DNA of 64,000 nucleotides from Niveibacterium sp. 24ML (GCF_026586805.1 NZ_JAPFHA010000002.1:1-64000), one strand, 5' to 3'; numbered from the stretch's first letter, positions 42,888-55,035 are shown. The notes: generated from the sequence alone by a model not told the origin. A program made the numbers and translations.

Positions 42888-43654
42888 CGCCTGAGTCCTT
42901 TGCCGCTTTTCGCGCGCTGCTCTACAAGGAATTCCTCCGTTTCTGGAAGGTCAGCTTCCAGACGCTCGGCGCGCCGGTTCTCTCGACCGTGCTGTACCTG
43001 ATGATCTTCTCGCATGTGCTGCAAGCGCATGTGACCGTCTACGGCGCGATCGAGTACACCGCCTTTCTCGTGCCGGGGCTGGTGATGATGGCGGTGCTGC
43101 AGAACGCATTTGCCAACAGCAGCTCTTCGCTGATTCAGAGCAAGATCACCGGCAACATCGTCTTCGTGCTGCTGACGCCGATTTCCTACCGCGAGTTCTA
43201 CCTCGCCTATGTCGTGGCCTCGGTGCTGCGCGGCGTGGCCGTGGGGCTTGGGGTCTGGCTCGCTTCACTGTTCTTCGTGCTGGTGCTGCCGACCTCCCCC
43301 CTGTGGGTGGTGGTGTTTACGATCATGGGCGGCGCCATCCTCGGTTCTCTGGGCGTGATCGCCGGCATCTGGGCCGAGAAGTTCGACCAGCTTGCCGGCT
43401 TCCAGAACTTCCTGATCATGCCGCTGACCATGCTGGCCGGCGTGTTCTACTCGGTGCATTCGCTGCCCTCGTTCTGGTACGGGGTCTCGCATTTCAATCC
43501 GTTTTTCTACATGATCGACGGTTTCCGCTACGGCTTCTTTGGCGTTTCCGACGTCTCGCCCTGGCTGAGCCTTGCGATCGTATCGGTCTTTCTCGGCCTG
43601 CTGGCGGCGCTGACCCTGCGCATGCTCGCCTCAGGCTACAAACTGCGCGGCTAA
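42884..43654 (+). CDS. yadH: ABC-2 type transporter permease (YadH-like)
   Basis: 256 aa from ATG at 42884. Six membrane helices of the ABC-2 membrane family (FLVPGLVMMAVLQNAFANSSSSLIQSKITGNIVFVLLTPIS, FQNFLIMPLTMLAGVFYSVHSLP, FNPFFYMIDGFRYGFFG). It forms an exporter with the YadG-like ATPase. Last gene of the coupled mla chain; 40 bases separate it from the BolA gene. Confidence 0.9.
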   Translation: MTPESFAAFRALLYKEFLRFWKVSFQTLGAPVLSTVLYLMIFSHVLQAHVTVYGAIEYTAFLVPGLVMMAVLQNAFANSSSSLIQSKITGNIVFVLLTPISYREFYLAYVVASVLRGVAVGLGVWLASLFFVLVLPTSPLWVVVFTIMGGAILGSLGVIAGIWAEKFDQLAGFQNFLIMPLTMLAGVFYSVHSLPSFWYGVSHFNPFFYMIDGFRYGFFGVSDVSPWLSLAIVSVFLGLLAALTLRMLASGYKLRG

Positions 43655-43694
43655 GGCGATGCGGCTTGCCGCTCGCCATGAATGATTGAGAACC

Positions 43695-45204
<1,510 letters not shown>

Positions 45205-45205
45205 G

Positions 45206-45853
45206 ATGGCGTTTGAAGGCATCACCCTTGCGCTCTCGAAAGGGCGCATCTTCGAAGACACGCTGCCGCTGCTCGCGGCAGCAGGCATCGCGCCGATCGA
45301 TGATCCGGAGAAATCGCGCAAGCTGATCATCGATACCAACCGGCCCGATGTCCGCCTGCTGATCGTGCGCGCCAGTGACACCCCGACCTATGTGCAGTAC
45401 GGCGCAGCCGATCTGGGCATCGCGGGCAAGGATGTGCTGATCGAGCACGGCGGTGCCGGCCTGTACCAACCGGTCGACCTTCAGATTGCCAAGTGCCGCA
45501 TGTGCGTGGCGGTGCGCGAGGGCTTCGACTACGCCGCTGCGGTGCAACCGGGCGCACGCATCCGCGTGGCGACCAAGTACATCCAGATGGCGCGCGACCA
45601 CTTTGCGCAAAAAGGCGTGCATGTTGATCTGATCAAGCTCTACGGCTCGATGGAACTGGCACCGCTGGTTGGCCTTGCCGACGCGATTGTCGATCTGGTC
45701 TCCAGCGGCGGTACCTTGCGCGCGAACCACCTTGTCGAGGTAGAAGAAATCATGGCGATCAGCTCGCGTCTGATCGTCAATCAGGCATCGCTGAAAATGA
45801 AGCACGCGATCCTGCAGCCGGTTATTGACGCTTTTGCCGGAGCCGTGAAGTGA
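45206..45853 (+). CDS. hisG: ATP phosphoribosyltransferase HisG, short form
   Basis: 215 aa, the short form that lacks the C-terminal regulatory domain and needs a HisZ partner, which is not in this window. It catalyses the first step of histidine synthesis. [34 protein letters not shown] and the PRPP loop [15 protein letters not shown] are clear. hisD starts in a 4-base overlap. Confidence 0.95.
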   Translation: MAFEGITLALSKGRIFEDTLPLLAAAGIAPIDDPEKSRKLIIDTNRPDVRLLIVRASDTPTYVQYGAADLGIAGKDVLIEHGGAGLYQPVDLQIAKCRMCVAVREGFDYAAAVQPGARIRVATKYIQMARDHFAQKGVHVDLIKLYGSMELAPLVGLADAIVDLVSSGGTLRANHLVEVEEIMAISSRLIVNQASLKMKHAILQPVIDAFAGAVK

Positions 45854-47154
45854 CAGACATCCTGCGCATGAATTCCGCCAGCGCTGACTTCGACACGCGT
45901 TTGAATCGCCTGTTGGCCTTCGAGGCCGCCACCGACGAGGCGGTTGAGCATGCGGTGAGCGAAATCCTTGCTGCAGTCCGCCGCGACGGCGACCTCGCGG
46001 TGCTGGGCTACACCCGCCGCTTCGATGGGCTGGACGCGGCCGAGATGTCGCAGCTTGAACTGCCGAAATCCGAGCTGCAGGCCGCACTGGCGGGCTTGCC
46101 AGCGGCGCAGTGCAGCGCGCTGGAAGAGGCTGCGGCGCGGGTGCGGGCTTACCACGAGCGCCAGCCGCTGACGAGCTGGGAATACGAAGAGGCTGACGGC
46201 ACCCGTCTGGGCCAGCAGGTCACGCCGCTTGATCGTGCGGGGCTCTATGTGCCCGGCGGCAAGGCGAGCTACCCAAGCTCGGTGCTGATGAACGCGATCC
46301 CGGCCAAGGTGGCGGGCGTGCGCGAACTGATCATGGTGGTGCCGACGCCGCGCGGCGAGAAGAACCCGCTGGTGCTCGCCGCTGCGGCAGTGGCTGGCGT
46401 AGACCGCGTGTTCACCATCGGCGGGGCGCAGGCGGTGGCGGCGTTGGCCTACGGCACCGAAACCATTCCGCAGGTCGACAAGATCGTCGGCCCCGGTAAC
46501 GCATACGTCGCAGCGGCCAAGCGCCGTGTGTTCGGCACCGTCGGGATCGACATGGTCGCCGGCCCGTCTGAAGTGCTGATCATCTCGGACGGCTGTGGCA
46601 ACCCGGACTGGGTGGCGATGGACTTGTTCGCGCAAGCCGAACACGACGAGATGGCGCAATCCATCCTGCTGTGCCCCGATGCCGCCTTCCTCGATGCGGT
46701 GGCTGCTTCGATCGACAGACTGTTGCCGACCATGCCGCGCGCCGCAACGATTCGCACCTCGCTCGACAAGCGTGGCGCCTTGATTCAGGTGCGCGATCTT
46801 GATGAAGCCTGCGAGATCGCCAACCGCATCGCACCCGAGCATCTTGAATTGTCGGTCGAAGAGGCAGACCCGCTCGTCGCGAAAATCCGCCATGCGGGCG
46901 CAATCTTCGTCGGCCACTGGTCGGTCGAGGCGCTGGGTGACTATTGCGCCGGCCCGAACCATGTGCTGCCGACTTCGCGCAGCGCGCGTTTCTCGTCGCC
47001 GTTGGGGGTTTATGACTTCCAGAAGCGCAGTTCAGTGATCCGCATGTCCAAGGCAGGCGCGCAGCGTCTGGGCAAGACGGCGTCGATCCTGGCGCACGGC
47101 GAAGGCTTGCAGGCGCACGCGCGTTCTGCTGAGTTGCGGGTCGAAGCAAAGTAA
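45850..47154 (+). CDS. hisD: Histidinol dehydrogenase HisD
   Basis: 434 aa from GTG at 45850, overlapping hisG. It oxidises histidinol to histidine in two NAD-dependent steps. [82 protein letters not shown] and the zinc-site region [21 protein letters not shown] are present. A strong terminator follows at once, which splits the his genes into two transcripts. Confidence 0.97.
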   Translation: MTDILRMNSASADFDTRLNRLLAFEAATDEAVEHAVSEILAAVRRDGDLAVLGYTRRFDGLDAAEMSQLELPKSELQAALAGLPAAQCSALEEAAARVRAYHERQPLTSWEYEEADGTRLGQQVTPLDRAGLYVPGGKASYPSSVLMNAIPAKVAGVRELIMVVPTPRGEKNPLVLAAAAVAGVDRVFTIGGAQAVAALAYGTETIPQVDKIVGPGNAYVAAAKRRVFGTVGIDMVAGPSEVLIISDGCGNPDWVAMDLFAQAEHDEMAQSILLCPDAAFLDAVAASIDRLLPTMPRAATIRTSLDKRGALIQVRDLDEACEIANRIAPEHLELSVEEADPLVAKIRHAGAIFVGHWSVEALGDYCAGPNHVLPTSRSARFSSPLGVYDFQKRSSVIRMSKAGAQRLGKTASILAHGEGLQAHARSAELRVEAK

Positions 47155-47183
47155 AAGGCGCCGCTCATCACGAGCGGCGCCTT
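47155..47183. terminator. Terminator between hisD and inverted hisC
   Basis: AAGGCGCCGCTC (47155-47166) and GAGCGGCGCCTT (47172-47183) form a perfect 12-base stem with a 5-base loop that begins at the hisD stop codon, followed by TTG. It can terminate hisD and, in the other direction, hisC. Confidence 0.8.
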
Positions 47184-47227
47184 GTTCCACTGTCTGCTTG
47201 CTGCGGCTTTTGGCCGCTGCAGCGCAT

Positions 47228-48292
47228 TCAGTTCGCGACGATTTCCTTAAGCGCATCGATCAGTGCGTCGCACTGCGCATCGGTGCCGATCGTGATGCGG
47301 AGGAACTGGTCGATTCTTGGCTGGCGGAAGTGGCGCACGATGATGCTGCGCTCGCGCAGTTGCCGCGCGAGTTCGGCTGCGTCGTGCTGCGGGTGTTGCG
47401 CGAACACGAAGTTCGCGGCTGAGGGCAGCACCTTGAATCCCAATTCGGCGAGCGCGTCGTTCAGACGCTCACGGCTCGCGACGACCTTCGCGCAGCAGGC
47501 CTGAAAGTACTCTTCATCCTCGTAGGCGGCCACCGCACCGGCAATCGCGAGGCGATCAAGCGGATAGGAGTTGAAGCTATTCTTGACGCGTTCGAGCGCT
47601 TCGATCAGTTCGGGGTGTCCGGCGGCAAAGCCGACCCGCAAGCCAGCGAGCGAGCGTGACTTGGACAGCGTCTGCACCACCAGCAGGTTCGGGTAACGGT
47701 CGATCAGCGCGATCGCGCTCTCGCCGCCGAAGTCCACGTACGCTTCATCGACAACGACAACCGAGCCGGTGTTGTGCTGCAGCAGTCGTTCGATCTCGCT
47801 CAGCGCGAGCAGGCGGCCGGTTGGCGCGTTCGGGTTCGGGAATATGATGCCGCCGTTGGCGCGGCCGATGTAGTCGTCGACCCGGATCTCGTAGTTAGCA
47901 TCGAGCGGCACAATGCCTGCTTCGATCTCGTAGAGCCCGCAATACACCGGGTAGAAACTGTAGGAAATATCCGGGAAGAGCAGCGGCGCGGGGTGCTTGA
48001 GCAAGGCCATGAAGACATGCGCCAGCACTTCGTCCGAACCGTTGCCGACGAACACCTGCGCTGGCCGGATGCCGTGGTAGCTCGCAATCGCCGATTTGAG
48101 GCGGTCGGCGTTCGGGTCCGGGTAGAGCCGCAGGGCGTCGCTCGCTTCTGCGGCAATCGCGGCGAGCGCCTTCGGGCTGGGCCCGTAGGGGTTTTCGTTG
48201 GTGTTGAGCTTGACCAGGTTGGCCAGCTTGGGCTGCTCGCCCGGCACATACGGCGTCAGGCCTTTAACGACATCACTCCAGAAGCGGCTCAT
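47228..48292 (-). CDS. hisC: Histidinol-phosphate aminotransferase HisC
   Basis: 354 aa PLP enzyme converting imidazole acetol-phosphate to histidinol-phosphate. [15 protein letters not shown] at the N-terminus, [30 protein letters not shown] and the PLP-lysine block [23 protein letters not shown] are intact. It is the only his gene here on the minus strand, lying between hisD and hisB and divergent from hisB. Confidence 0.96.
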   Translation of the reverse strand: MSRFWSDVVKGLTPYVPGEQPKLANLVKLNTNENPYGPSPKALAAIAAEASDALRLYPDPNADRLKSAIASYHGIRPAQVFVGNGSDEVLAHVFMALLKHPAPLLFPDISYSFYPVYCGLYEIEAGIVPLDANYEIRVDDYIGRANGGIIFPNPNAPTGRLLALSEIERLLQHNTGSVVVVDEAYVDFGGESAIALIDRYPNLLVVQTLSKSRSLAGLRVGFAAGHPELIEALERVKNSFNSYPLDRLAIAGAVAAYEDEEYFQACCAKVVASRERLNDALAELGFKVLPSAANFVFAQHPQHDAAELARQLRERSIIVRHFRQPRIDQFLRITIGTDAQCDALIDALKEIVAN

Positions 48293-48358
48293 GGGTCTTT
48301 GCGGGTAGTCGGAAGGGGTAGTGGCAGGTCTGCAACAGTGCTGCGGCGCAGCGGGGCA

Positions 48359-48368
48359 ATGCTATCAT
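48359..48368 (+). promoter_or_regulatory. Extended -10 promoter of the hisB operon
   Basis: TGC-TATCAT gives an extended -10 (TGnTATCAT, with TG at 48360-48361 and TATCAT at 48363-48368) about 50 bases before the hisB ATG, within the 126-base spacer divergent to hisC. A promoter is needed here because hisD is followed by a terminator and hisC points away. No clear -35. Confidence 0.45.
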
Positions 48369-48418
48369 GCCCCCCTCAATCCCAACCCCCAGCGGGCATC
48401 AGCGCCCGACAGCAAGCC

Positions 48419-49006
48419 ATGCGGCAAGTCGAAGTCACCCGTAACACGCTTGAGACGCGCATCACCGTGCGGCTCAACCTGGATGGCTCAGGCCAGTCCA
48501 ATCTCGCAACCGGCATCGGATTCTTCGATCACATGCTCGATCAGATCTCCCGTCATGGGCTGATTGATCTGGATGTGCAGTGCGAGGGCGATCTGCATAT
48601 CGACGGCCACCACACGGTGGAAGATGTCGGCATCACCATCGGTCAGGCTTTTGCCAAGGCAGTGGGCGACAAGAAGGGGCTGACCCGTTACGGCCATGCC
48701 TATGTGCCGCTGGATGAAGCTTTGTCGCGGGTGGTTGTCGACCTCTCTGGCCGTCCGGGTCTGGAACTGCACTGTGATTTCACCGCCGGCATGATCGGCG
48801 CACTGGATACGCAACTGGTGTTCGAGTTCTTCCAGGGCTTCGTCAACCACGCTGGCGTCACCCTGCACATCGACAATCTGCGTGGGCGCAATGCGCACCA
48901 CCAGTGCGAAACCATCTTCAAAGCCTTTGCCCGCGCGCTGCGCATGGCGACGACACCTGATCCGCGTGCTGCGGGCATGATGCCGTCGACCAAGGGCTCG
49001 CTCTGA
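48419..49006 (+). CDS. hisB: Imidazoleglycerol-phosphate dehydratase HisB
   Basis: 195 aa single-domain enzyme from ATG at 48419; the open frame extends upstream into hisC but those codons are antisense to it. [47 protein letters not shown] and [20 protein letters not shown] hold the metal-binding His/Glu residues. First gene of the second his operon. Confidence 0.96.
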   Translation: MRQVEVTRNTLETRITVRLNLDGSGQSNLATGIGFFDHMLDQISRHGLIDLDVQCEGDLHIDGHHTVEDVGITIGQAFAKAVGDKKGLTRYGHAYVPLDEALSRVVVDLSGRPGLELHCDFTAGMIGALDTQLVFEFFQGFVNHAGVTLHIDNLRGRNAHHQCETIFKAFARALRMATTPDPRAAGMMPSTKGSL

Positions 49007-49016
49007 GCGCGTCGCC

Positions 49017-49649
49017 ATGAAAATCGCAATCGTCGATTACGGCATGGGCAACCTGCGCTCGGTCGCCAAGGCACTTGAACATGTTGCGCCGGCTGCGCAG
49101 GTCATCGTCACCTCAGACCCGGCGGTGCTGGACGCTGCTGACCGCGTGGTGGTGCCGGGGCAGGGCGCGCTGCACGACTGCATGCGCGAGTTTCTTGCGC
49201 GCGGTCTGCGTGAGGCGGTCGAACGCGCCTCGCGCACGAAGCCTTTTCTGGGCGTCTGTGTTGGCATGCAAATGCTGTTTGATCATGGTGAGGAAGGCGA
49301 CACCGCCGGCTTGGCCTTGATTGCCGGCGATGTGCCGCGCTTTTCGTCTGCCATGACGGCGGCGGACGGCAGTCACCTGAAGGTTCCACACATGGGCTGG
49401 AACCGTGTCGACGCCGCGCGTGCGCATCCGATGTTCGAGGGTATTGAAGCCGGCGCGCGTTTTTACTTTGTGCACAGCTATTACTGTGCGCCGCGCAATG
49501 CTGCCGATGCGGTGGCGTCTACGCAGTACGGCATTGCCTTTACCAGTGCAGTGGCGCGGGATAATATTTTCGCGACCCAGTTTCACCCGGAAAAGAGCGC
49601 TTCGGCAGGCTTGAGATTGCTGTCGAATTTTGTCCGCTGGAATCCCTGA
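49017..49649 (+). CDS. hisH: Imidazole glycerol phosphate synthase glutaminase subunit HisH
   Basis: 210 aa class I glutamine amidotransferase that feeds ammonia to His[15 protein letters not shown], the nucleophile Cys in [12 protein letters not shown] and the His/Glu pair in TQFHPEKS are present. It starts 10 bases after hisB; a 91-base gap with no visible feature precedes hisA. Confidence 0.96.
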   Translation: MKIAIVDYGMGNLRSVAKALEHVAPAAQVIVTSDPAVLDAADRVVVPGQGALHDCMREFLARGLREAVERASRTKPFLGVCVGMQMLFDHGEEGDTAGLALIAGDVPRFSSAMTAADGSHLKVPHMGWNRVDAARAHPMFEGIEAGARFYFVHSYYCAPRNAADAVASTQYGIAFTSAVARDNIFATQFHPEKSASAGLRLLSNFVRWNP

Positions 49650-49740
49650 CCGAGCTTGCTGCTGATTTTCAACGGGCGCTCCTGTTCGACTCGCTTCGCC
49701 GAACGGCGCCGATCTTCAACTCTGCTGTGTTGACCTGACT

Positions 49741-50493
49741 ATGCTGCTGATTCCCGCGATCGACCTCAAGGATGGCCACTGTGTGCGTCTGAAACAGGGG
49801 GACATGGAAGACGTCACCGTGTTTTCCGAAGACCCCGGCGCCATGGCGCTGCATTGGCTGGAGCAAGGCGCGCGGCGCCTGCATCTGGTGGATCTCAACG
49901 GTGCCGTTGCCGGCAAACCCAAGAATGAGCCGGCGATCAAGTCGATCGTCGCGGCGGTCGGCGACGACATTCCGGTTCAGCTCGGCGGCGGGATCCGGGA
50001 TCTGGATACGATCGAACGTTATCTGGACGACGGAATCAGCTACGTCATCATTGGAACGGCTGCGGTGAAGAACCCGGGCTTCCTGCATGACGCCTGCAGT
50101 GCATTCCCCGGCCACATCATCGTCGGCATCGACGCCAAGGATGGCAAAGTGGCCGTCGATGGCTGGTCGAAGCTGACCGGTCACGATGTCATCGATCTGG
50201 CAAAGAAATTCGAGGACTACGGCGTCGAGTCGATTATCTACACTGACATCGGCCGCGACGGCATGCTTGGTGGCGTCAACATCGAAGCCACCGTGAAGCT
50301 GGCGCAGGCACTGCGGATTCCGGTGATTGCCAGCGGCGGTATTGGTAGCCTGGCCGACATCGACGCGCTCTGCGCTGTCGAAGAAGAGGGCGTGATCGGC
50401 GCCATCACTGGCCGCGCGATCTACGAAGGCAAGTTCGATTTCAAGGTTGCCCAGGCGCGCGCTGACGAACTCAACGGTGTCAGCGAAGGTTGA
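49741..50493 (+). CDS. hisA: Phosphoribosylformimino-AICAR ribonucleotide isomerase HisA
   Basis: 250 aa TIM-barrel isomerase. [20 protein letters not shown] has the catalytic Asp near residue 8, LGGGIRD the phosphate loop, [12 protein letters not shown] the second Asp, and [13 protein letters not shown] the C-terminal phosphate loop. hisF begins 3 bases after its stop. Confidence 0.96.
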   Translation: MLLIPAIDLKDGHCVRLKQGDMEDVTVFSEDPGAMALHWLEQGARRLHLVDLNGAVAGKPKNEPAIKSIVAAVGDDIPVQLGGGIRDLDTIERYLDDGISYVIIGTAAVKNPGFLHDACSAFPGHIIVGIDAKDGKVAVDGWSKLTGHDVIDLAKKFEDYGVESIIYTDIGRDGMLGGVNIEATVKLAQALRIPVIASGGIGSLADIDALCAVEEEGVIGAITGRAIYEGKFDFKVAQARADELNGVSEG

Positions 50494-50496
50494 TTC

Positions 50497-51255
50497 ATGC
50501 TCGCCAAACGCATCATTCCTTGTCTTGACGTTAACGCCGGCCGCGTAGTCAAGGGCGTTAACTTCGTCGAGCTGCGTGATGCGGGCGATCCGGTTGAGAT
50601 TGCGCGCCGCTATGACGACCAGGGCGCAGACGAAATCACCTTTCTCGACATCACCGCCAGTTCTGACGATCGCGACATCATCCTGCATGTGGTTGAGCAG
50701 GTGGCTGAGCAGGTATTCATCCCGCTGACGGTTGGCGGTGGCGTGCGCGAGGTGGCCGATGTGCGGCGCCTGCTCAACGCCGGGGCCGATAAGGTTTCGA
50801 TGAACACTGCGGCGGTGAACAATCCGCAACTGGTGGCCGACGCTTCCGGCAAAGTCGGGTCGCAATGCATCGTCGTCGCGATCGACGCCAAACAGGTTGC
50901 ACCCGGAAAGTGGCAGGTCTTCACCCATGGTGGCCGCAAGAACACCGGGCTCGATGCAATTGAATGGGCGCAGCGGGTCGCTGCGCTCGGGGCGGGCGAG
51001 ATCCTGCTGACCAGCATGGACCGTGACGGCACGAAGAACGGATTCGACCTTGGCCTGACACGCGCAGTGTCCGACGCCGTGTCGATTCCGGTGATCGCCA
51101 GCGGCGGTGTCGGCAATCTTCAGCATCTGGCCGATGGTGTCACCGAAGGCCGTGCCGACGCGGTGCTGGCTGCGAGCATCTTTCATTTTGGCCAGCACAC
51201 CGTTCGCGAAGCCAAGGAATACATGCGCGATCAAGGGATCGAGGTGAGATTGTGA
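50497..51255 (+). CDS. hisF: Imidazole glycerol phosphate synthase cyclase subunit HisF
   Basis: 252 aa TIM barrel, partner of His[21 protein letters not shown] with catalytic Asp11, [53 protein letters not shown] with the second Asp and [13 protein letters not shown] are all intact. Its stop overlaps the hisI GTG. Confidence 0.97.
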   Translation: MLAKRIIPCLDVNAGRVVKGVNFVELRDAGDPVEIARRYDDQGADEITFLDITASSDDRDIILHVVEQVAEQVFIPLTVGGGVREVADVRRLLNAGADKVSMNTAAVNNPQLVADASGKVGSQCIVVAIDAKQVAPGKWQVFTHGGRKNTGLDAIEWAQRVAALGAGEILLTSMDRDGTKNGFDLGLTRAVSDAVSIPVIASGGVGNLQHLADGVTEGRADAVLAASIFHFGQHTVREAKEYMRDQGIEVRL

Positions 51256-51656
51256 GTGCCGTGGTGAATGACACCCGCTGGTTGAACGAGGTGACTTGGG
51301 ACGATCAGGGCTTGATCCCGGTGATTGCCCAGGATGCCGCCACCGGCGATGTGCTGATGTTCGCGTGGATGAATCGTGAGGCGCTCTCGCGCACGGTCGA
51401 GAGTGGCGAGGCCGTTTACTGGAGCCGCTCGCGTCGCAAGATCTGGCACAAGGGCGAAGAGTCAGGTCATGTTCAGAAGGTCATCGAGATACGTCTTGAT
51501 TGCGACGGCGACGTGATCCTGCTGAAAGTCGAACAACAGGGCGGCATCGCGTGCCATACGGGCAGGCGTTCTTGCTTCTTCACCCGTTTGCACGACGGCA
51601 GTCAGTGGCAAGTGCAGGAGCCGGTACTCAAAGACCCCAAGGACATCTACAAATGA
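51252..51656 (+). CDS. hisI: Phosphoribosyl-AMP cyclohydrolase HisI
   Basis: 134 aa from GTG at 51252. Zinc/magnesium enzyme of the third histidine step. [55 protein letters not shown] and [10 protein letters not shown] contain the metal ligands (three Asp, three Cys). Separate from hisE, as usual in betaproteobacteria, and overlapping it by 4 bases. Confidence 0.95.
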   Translation: MSAVVNDTRWLNEVTWDDQGLIPVIAQDAATGDVLMFAWMNREALSRTVESGEAVYWSRSRRKIWHKGEESGHVQKVIEIRLDCDGDVILLKVEQQGGIACHTGRRSCFFTRLHDGSQWQVQEPVLKDPKDIYK

Positions 51657-51979
51657 TCGATCCAGAAGTGCTGCAACGCCTCGGGCGCACACTGGCCGAG
51701 CGCAAGGGCGCTTCGGCCGACAGTTCCTACGTCGCCAGCCTCTACGCCAAGGGCACGGACGCAATCTGCAAGAAGGTTGCCGAAGAAGCCGCGGAAACCA
51801 TCATGGCCGCCAAGGATGGCGATCTGCGTCATATCGTCCACGAAGTGACCGATCTGTGGTTCCACAGCATGATCCTGCTGTCGCAGTTCGGCCTTTCGGT
51901 TGACGATGTGCTGGTGGAGTTTCGCCGTCGAGAAGGCATCTCGGGGATCGACGAAAAAGCATCGCGAGGCACGGCATGA
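51653..51979 (+). CDS. hisE: Phosphoribosyl-ATP pyrophosphatase HisE
   Basis: 108 aa from ATG at 51653, overlapping hisI. An all-alpha MazG-like fold with [15 protein letters not shown] and [14 protein letters not shown], the metal-binding Glu/Asp residues. Second step of histidine synthesis. The stop overlaps the hinT start. Confidence 0.95.
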   Translation: MIDPEVLQRLGRTLAERKGASADSSYVASLYAKGTDAICKKVAEEAAETIMAAKDGDLRHIVHEVTDLWFHSMILLSQFGLSVDDVLVEFRRREGISGIDEKASRGTA

Positions 51980-52323
51980 GCGACTGCCTGTTTTGCCGGA
52001 TCGTGCGGGGCGAAATCCCTGCAACCAAGGTCTATGAAGATGAGCTTGTGCTGGCGTTCAAGGACATTCGTCCTGTTGCGCCGGTGCACCTGCTGGTGAT
52101 TCCGAAGCGTCACATCGAATCGCTTGTAACAGCAACCAGCGATGATGCCGAAGTGCTTGGGCGCATGTTCTCGGTTATCGGCAAGATTGCCGCCGAGCAG
52201 GGTGCGACAGACGGTTTCCGGACGATCGTCAACTCGGGCAGGGTCGGTGGGCAGGAGGTGTATCATCTTCACGCACACGTAATCGGTGGCGGGGCACAGT
52301 TGCCAGCCATGATCAAGTATTGA
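51976..52323 (+). CDS. hinT: HIT-family purine nucleoside phosphoramidase HinT
   Basis: 115 aa. [20 protein letters not shown] at the N-terminus and the histidine triad HLHAHVIGG near the C-terminus are diagnostic. It hydrolyses AMP-lysine and similar phosphoramidates. It sits between hisE and tatA, an order common in betaproteobacteria. Confidence 0.95.
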   Translation: MSDCLFCRIVRGEIPATKVYEDELVLAFKDIRPVAPVHLLVIPKRHIESLVTATSDDAEVLGRMFSVIGKIAAEQGATDGFRTIVNSGRVGGQEVYHLHAHVIGGGAQLPAMIKY

Positions 52324-52335
52324 GGAGTGCATTAA

Positions 52336-52563
52336 ATGGGTTCTTTCAGCATCTGGCATTGGTTGGTCGTGTTGGTCATCGTCCTGCTCGTGTTCGGCAC
52401 CAAGAAACTGCGCAACATCGGCGAAGATCTCGGCGGTGCGGTCAAAGGTTTCAAGCAGGGCATGAAGGACGGCAGTGACGCCGCCGCCCCCGATTCGGCC
52501 GAGGCCGCGCAGATCGCGAAGCAGACGATAGATGTCGCTGCGCGCGAGAAGGAAAAGAGCTGA
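52336..52563 (+). CDS. tatA: Sec-independent translocase protein TatA
   Basis: 75 aa. The N-terminal membrane helix [21 protein letters not shown], hinge, and amphipathic helix [18 protein letters not shown] followed by a charged tail define TatA, the pore-forming unit of twin-arginine export. AGGAG is not perfect but GAGGAG lies 12 bases upstream of the ATG. tatB follows after 68 bases that include a stem-loop. Confidence 0.95.
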   Translation: MGSFSIWHWLVVLVIVLLVFGTKKLRNIGEDLGGAVKGFKQGMKDGSDAAAPDSAEAAQIAKQTIDVAAREKEKS

Positions 52564-52585
52564 TTGCCGGTTTGCGATCGTCTGC

Positions 52586-52607
52586 AGGGCGCCGATGGCG
52601 GCGCCCT
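52586..52607 (+). other. Stem-loop between tatA and tatB
   Basis: AGGGCGCC (52586-52593) pairs with GGCGCCCT (52600-52607), loop of 6, followed by TT. It is too poor in T to be a full terminator, but could attenuate tatBC relative to tatA, which is needed in excess. Confidence 0.55.
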
Positions 52608-52631
52608 TTCCATTTCTGAGCGAGCCTGTGC

Positions 52632-53108
52632 ATGTTTGATGTTGGATTCACAGAACTGATGGTGATTGGTCTGGTGGCGCTGGTCGTCATCGGCCCTGAA
52701 AAATTGCCGCGTGTTGCGCGCACCATCGGCCATCTTCTCGGGCGGATGCAGCGTCATGTCGCAGAGGTCAAGGCCGACATCAGTCGCGAGATCCAGCTCG
52801 ACGAAATGAAGCGACTACAGTCGCAGGTTGTCGATTCGGCCCGCGAGATTGAAAACTCGATCCGTGACCAGGCGCGCGAGTTTGAAGACGCGATGAAGCC
52901 GATTGCGCACGAAGTTGAAACGCTGGCAACGCCGGCCGCCCAAGCTGTTGCTGCACCTGCGCTTGAGCAGCTTGTCGAGCTTCAGCCCACCGCACCAACC
53001 GACCCATCGGCGCCCCCACAGGCTGAGCCGGCCGGTCCCGATCGCGCGGACGACACGCAGCTCGATCTGTTTGGACAACCCATGCCCTCGCAACAAACGG
53101 TGCGCTGA
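52632..53108 (+). CDS. tatB: Sec-independent translocase protein TatB
   Basis: 158 aa. [33 protein letters not shown] is the TatB signature (Glu in the membrane helix, GPEKLP hinge), followed by an amphipathic helix and a Pro/Ala-rich tail. It forms the substrate receptor with TatC, encoded 6 bases on. Confidence 0.95.
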   Translation: MFDVGFTELMVIGLVALVVIGPEKLPRVARTIGHLLGRMQRHVAEVKADISREIQLDEMKRLQSQVVDSAREIENSIRDQAREFEDAMKPIAHEVETLATPAAQAVAAPALEQLVELQPTAPTDPSAPPQAEPAGPDRADDTQLDLFGQPMPSQQTVR

Positions 53109-53114
53109 CCCGAC

Positions 53115-53864
53115 ATGGCCGATCTTCAAGAAGAAAGCTTCATCTCTCACCTGATCGAGTTGCGGACTCGTCTGGTCCGCGCTGCGGCGGCTTTCGCGAT
53201 CGTGTTTCTCTGCCTGATGCCCTTTGCGTCGCAGATTTACGATCTGCTGGCTGCGCCGATGATGGCAACGCTGCCGCAGGGCACCCGCATGATCGCAACC
53301 GGCGTGGTGACGCCGTTCTTCGTGCCGATCAAGGTCACGATGATGGCTGCGTTCGTGATCGCGCTGCCCTTCTTGCTGTGGCAAGCGTGGGCTTTCATTG
53401 CGCCGGGGCTTTACGCGCACGAGAAGCGCCTTGCGGCGCCGCTGGTGATCGCCAGCACGCTGCTGTTCGTGATCGGAATGGCGTTCTGCTATTTCTTTGT
53501 TTTCAAGACCGTATTCAAGTTCATCGCGGCGTTTGCGCCCACCAGCATTACGCCGGCACCGGATATCGAGCAGTACCTCTCATTCGTGATGACGATGTTC
53601 ATGGCCTTTGGCCTGACCTTCGAGGTGCCGGTGGTCGTGATTCTGCTGGTCACCGCCGGGCTGGTGACGATCGAAAAACTCAAGGAAGTGCGCTCCTACG
53701 TGATCGTGGGGGCCTTTGTGATTGCCGCAGTGATCACGCCGCCTGACGTGACTTCGCAGATCATGCTGGCGGTGCCGATGTGCCTGCTCTATGAGTTGGG
53801 CATCATCATTGCGCGGATGATTACGCCTCGACCGGACGATCCGGCGATTCAGGCGCGCGACTGA
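53115..53864 (+). CDS. tatC: Sec-independent translocase protein TatC
   Basis: 249 aa with six membrane helices. FISHLIELRTRLVRAAAAF at the N-terminus binds the twin-arginine signal. VTPFFVPIKVTMMAAFVIALPFLLWQAWAFIAPGLYAHEKR and FGLTFEVPVVVILLVTAGLV are the conserved core. It ends one base before the convergent protease gene stop. Confidence 0.96.
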   Translation: MADLQEESFISHLIELRTRLVRAAAAFAIVFLCLMPFASQIYDLLAAPMMATLPQGTRMIATGVVTPFFVPIKVTMMAAFVIALPFLLWQAWAFIAPGLYAHEKRLAAPLVIASTLLFVIGMAFCYFFVFKTVFKFIAAFAPTSITPAPDIEQYLSFVMTMFMAFGLTFEVPVVVILLVTAGLVTIEKLKEVRSYVIVGAFVIAAVITPPDVTSQIMLAVPMCLLYELGIIIARMITPRPDDPAIQARD

Positions 53865-53865
53865 G

Positions 53866-55035
53866 TCATTCCGAGCTGGTGACGGCGGGCCGGCGCCCGA
53901 TCACGATCTTTTGCTCGATTGCTTTCGAGCCGCGCATCAGTGAAAGGCTTGCTTCCGCACCGGGGGTCAGCCCGGCAATCGCTTCAAGCATGCGTGGTGG
54001 TGACCCCACGGGTTTGCCGTTGATGGCAACGAGCAGGTCTCCCGGTTCGATGCCCGCTTTGTCGGCGGGGGCGCCGTTTACGATGCCTGTGATCAGCGTG
54101 CCGGCCTGCGCGGGTAAGCCCAGCGTTTGAGCTTGTTCGGCGCTGAGTTCACGCACCTCAACCCCGATCCAGCCACGCGTGACTGATCCGGTCTGGATGA
54201 TCTGCTCCATGACGTTTCGTGTCAGCGAGGCAGGAATTGCGAAACCGATTCCGAGTGATCCGCCCGAGCGCGAGTAGATGGCCGAGTTGATCCCGACCAG
54301 ATTGCCGCGCGCGTCGACCAGTGCGCCGCCGGAATTCCCCGGGTTGATTGCAGCGTCTGTCTGGATGAAGTTCTCGAAGGTACTGATGCCCAGTTGCGAG
54401 CGGCCAAGTGCGCTGACAATCCCCATGGTCACGGTTTGCCCGACGCCGAACGGGTTTCCGATCGCCAGCACGACATCGCCCACCTGCAGCGTTTCGGCCG
54501 CACCGAACGTGATCGCCGGCAGCTTGTCGGCCGCGATATGCAGCACGGCGAGGTCAGTCTCCGGGTCGCGGCCGACGATCTTGGCCGGCAGCTTGCGCCC
54601 GTCGTAAAGCGCCACTTCGATTTCGTCGGCCTGCTCAACGACATGGTTGTTGGTCAGGATGTAGCCGGAATTGCTTGCGATCACGCCAGAGCCGAGTCCC
54701 GAAGCCCGGCGCTGTGTCGCGCTATCGCCGCGGTCGCCGAAGAAGTGGCGAAATAAGGGGTCGTCGGCAAACGGGTTGCGTGCGGCCTTGATCTCCTTGC
54801 TGGTGAAAATATGCACCACGGAAGGGAGTGCCTTGGCGGCCGCGCCGGCATAGGAGCTTTGCGCCGCGCTGACTGGCGCCGACTGTGTTGCCTCAGGCAC
54901 GGCTTCGAGCACAGGAACGAACTGGGCAAGGGTCGGCTGCTTGGTGAACCAGCCGGGCTTGAGTGTCGTCACCACGAATAGCACGGCCAGTGAAACGGTG
55001 ACTGCCTGGCAGAAGATCAGCCACAAGCGGCGCAT
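53866..55035 (-). CDS. DegS/AlgW-like membrane-anchored serine protease (HtrA family)
   Basis: 389 aa from ATG at 55035. An N-terminal membrane anchor (LWLIFCQAVTVSLAVLFVVTTL) leads to a trypsin-like domain with the triad His in LTNNHVVEQ, Asp in DPETDLAVLHI and Ser in PGNSGGALVD, then a single PDZ domain (about 285-375). One PDZ and a membrane anchor mark the DegS/AlgW type that starts sigmaE release, rather than two-PDZ DegP. An upstream in-frame GTG at 55062 is less likely. Confidence 0.9.
   Translation of the reverse strand: MRRLWLIFCQAVTVSLAVLFVVTTLKPGWFTKQPTLAQFVPVLEAVPEATQSAPVSAAQSSYAGAAAKALPSVVHIFTSKEIKAARNPFADDPLFRHFFGDRGDSATQRRASGLGSGVIASNSGYILTNNHVVEQADEIEVALYDGRKLPAKIVGRDPETDLAVLHIAADKLPAITFGAAETLQVGDVVLAIGNPFGVGQTVTMGIVSALGRSQLGISTFENFIQTDAAINPGNSGGALVDARGNLVGINSAIYSRSGGSLGIGFAIPASLTRNVMEQIIQTGSVTRGWIGVEVRELSAEQAQTLGLPAQAGTLITGIVNGAPADKAGIEPGDLLVAINGKPVGSPPRMLEAIAGLTPGAEASLSLMRGSKAIEQKIVIGRRPAVTSSE

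Noticed and set aside
49669-51234. Minus-strand open frame of 521 codons opposite hisA and hisF
   Set aside because: Antisense shadow; both sense genes are certain and complete.
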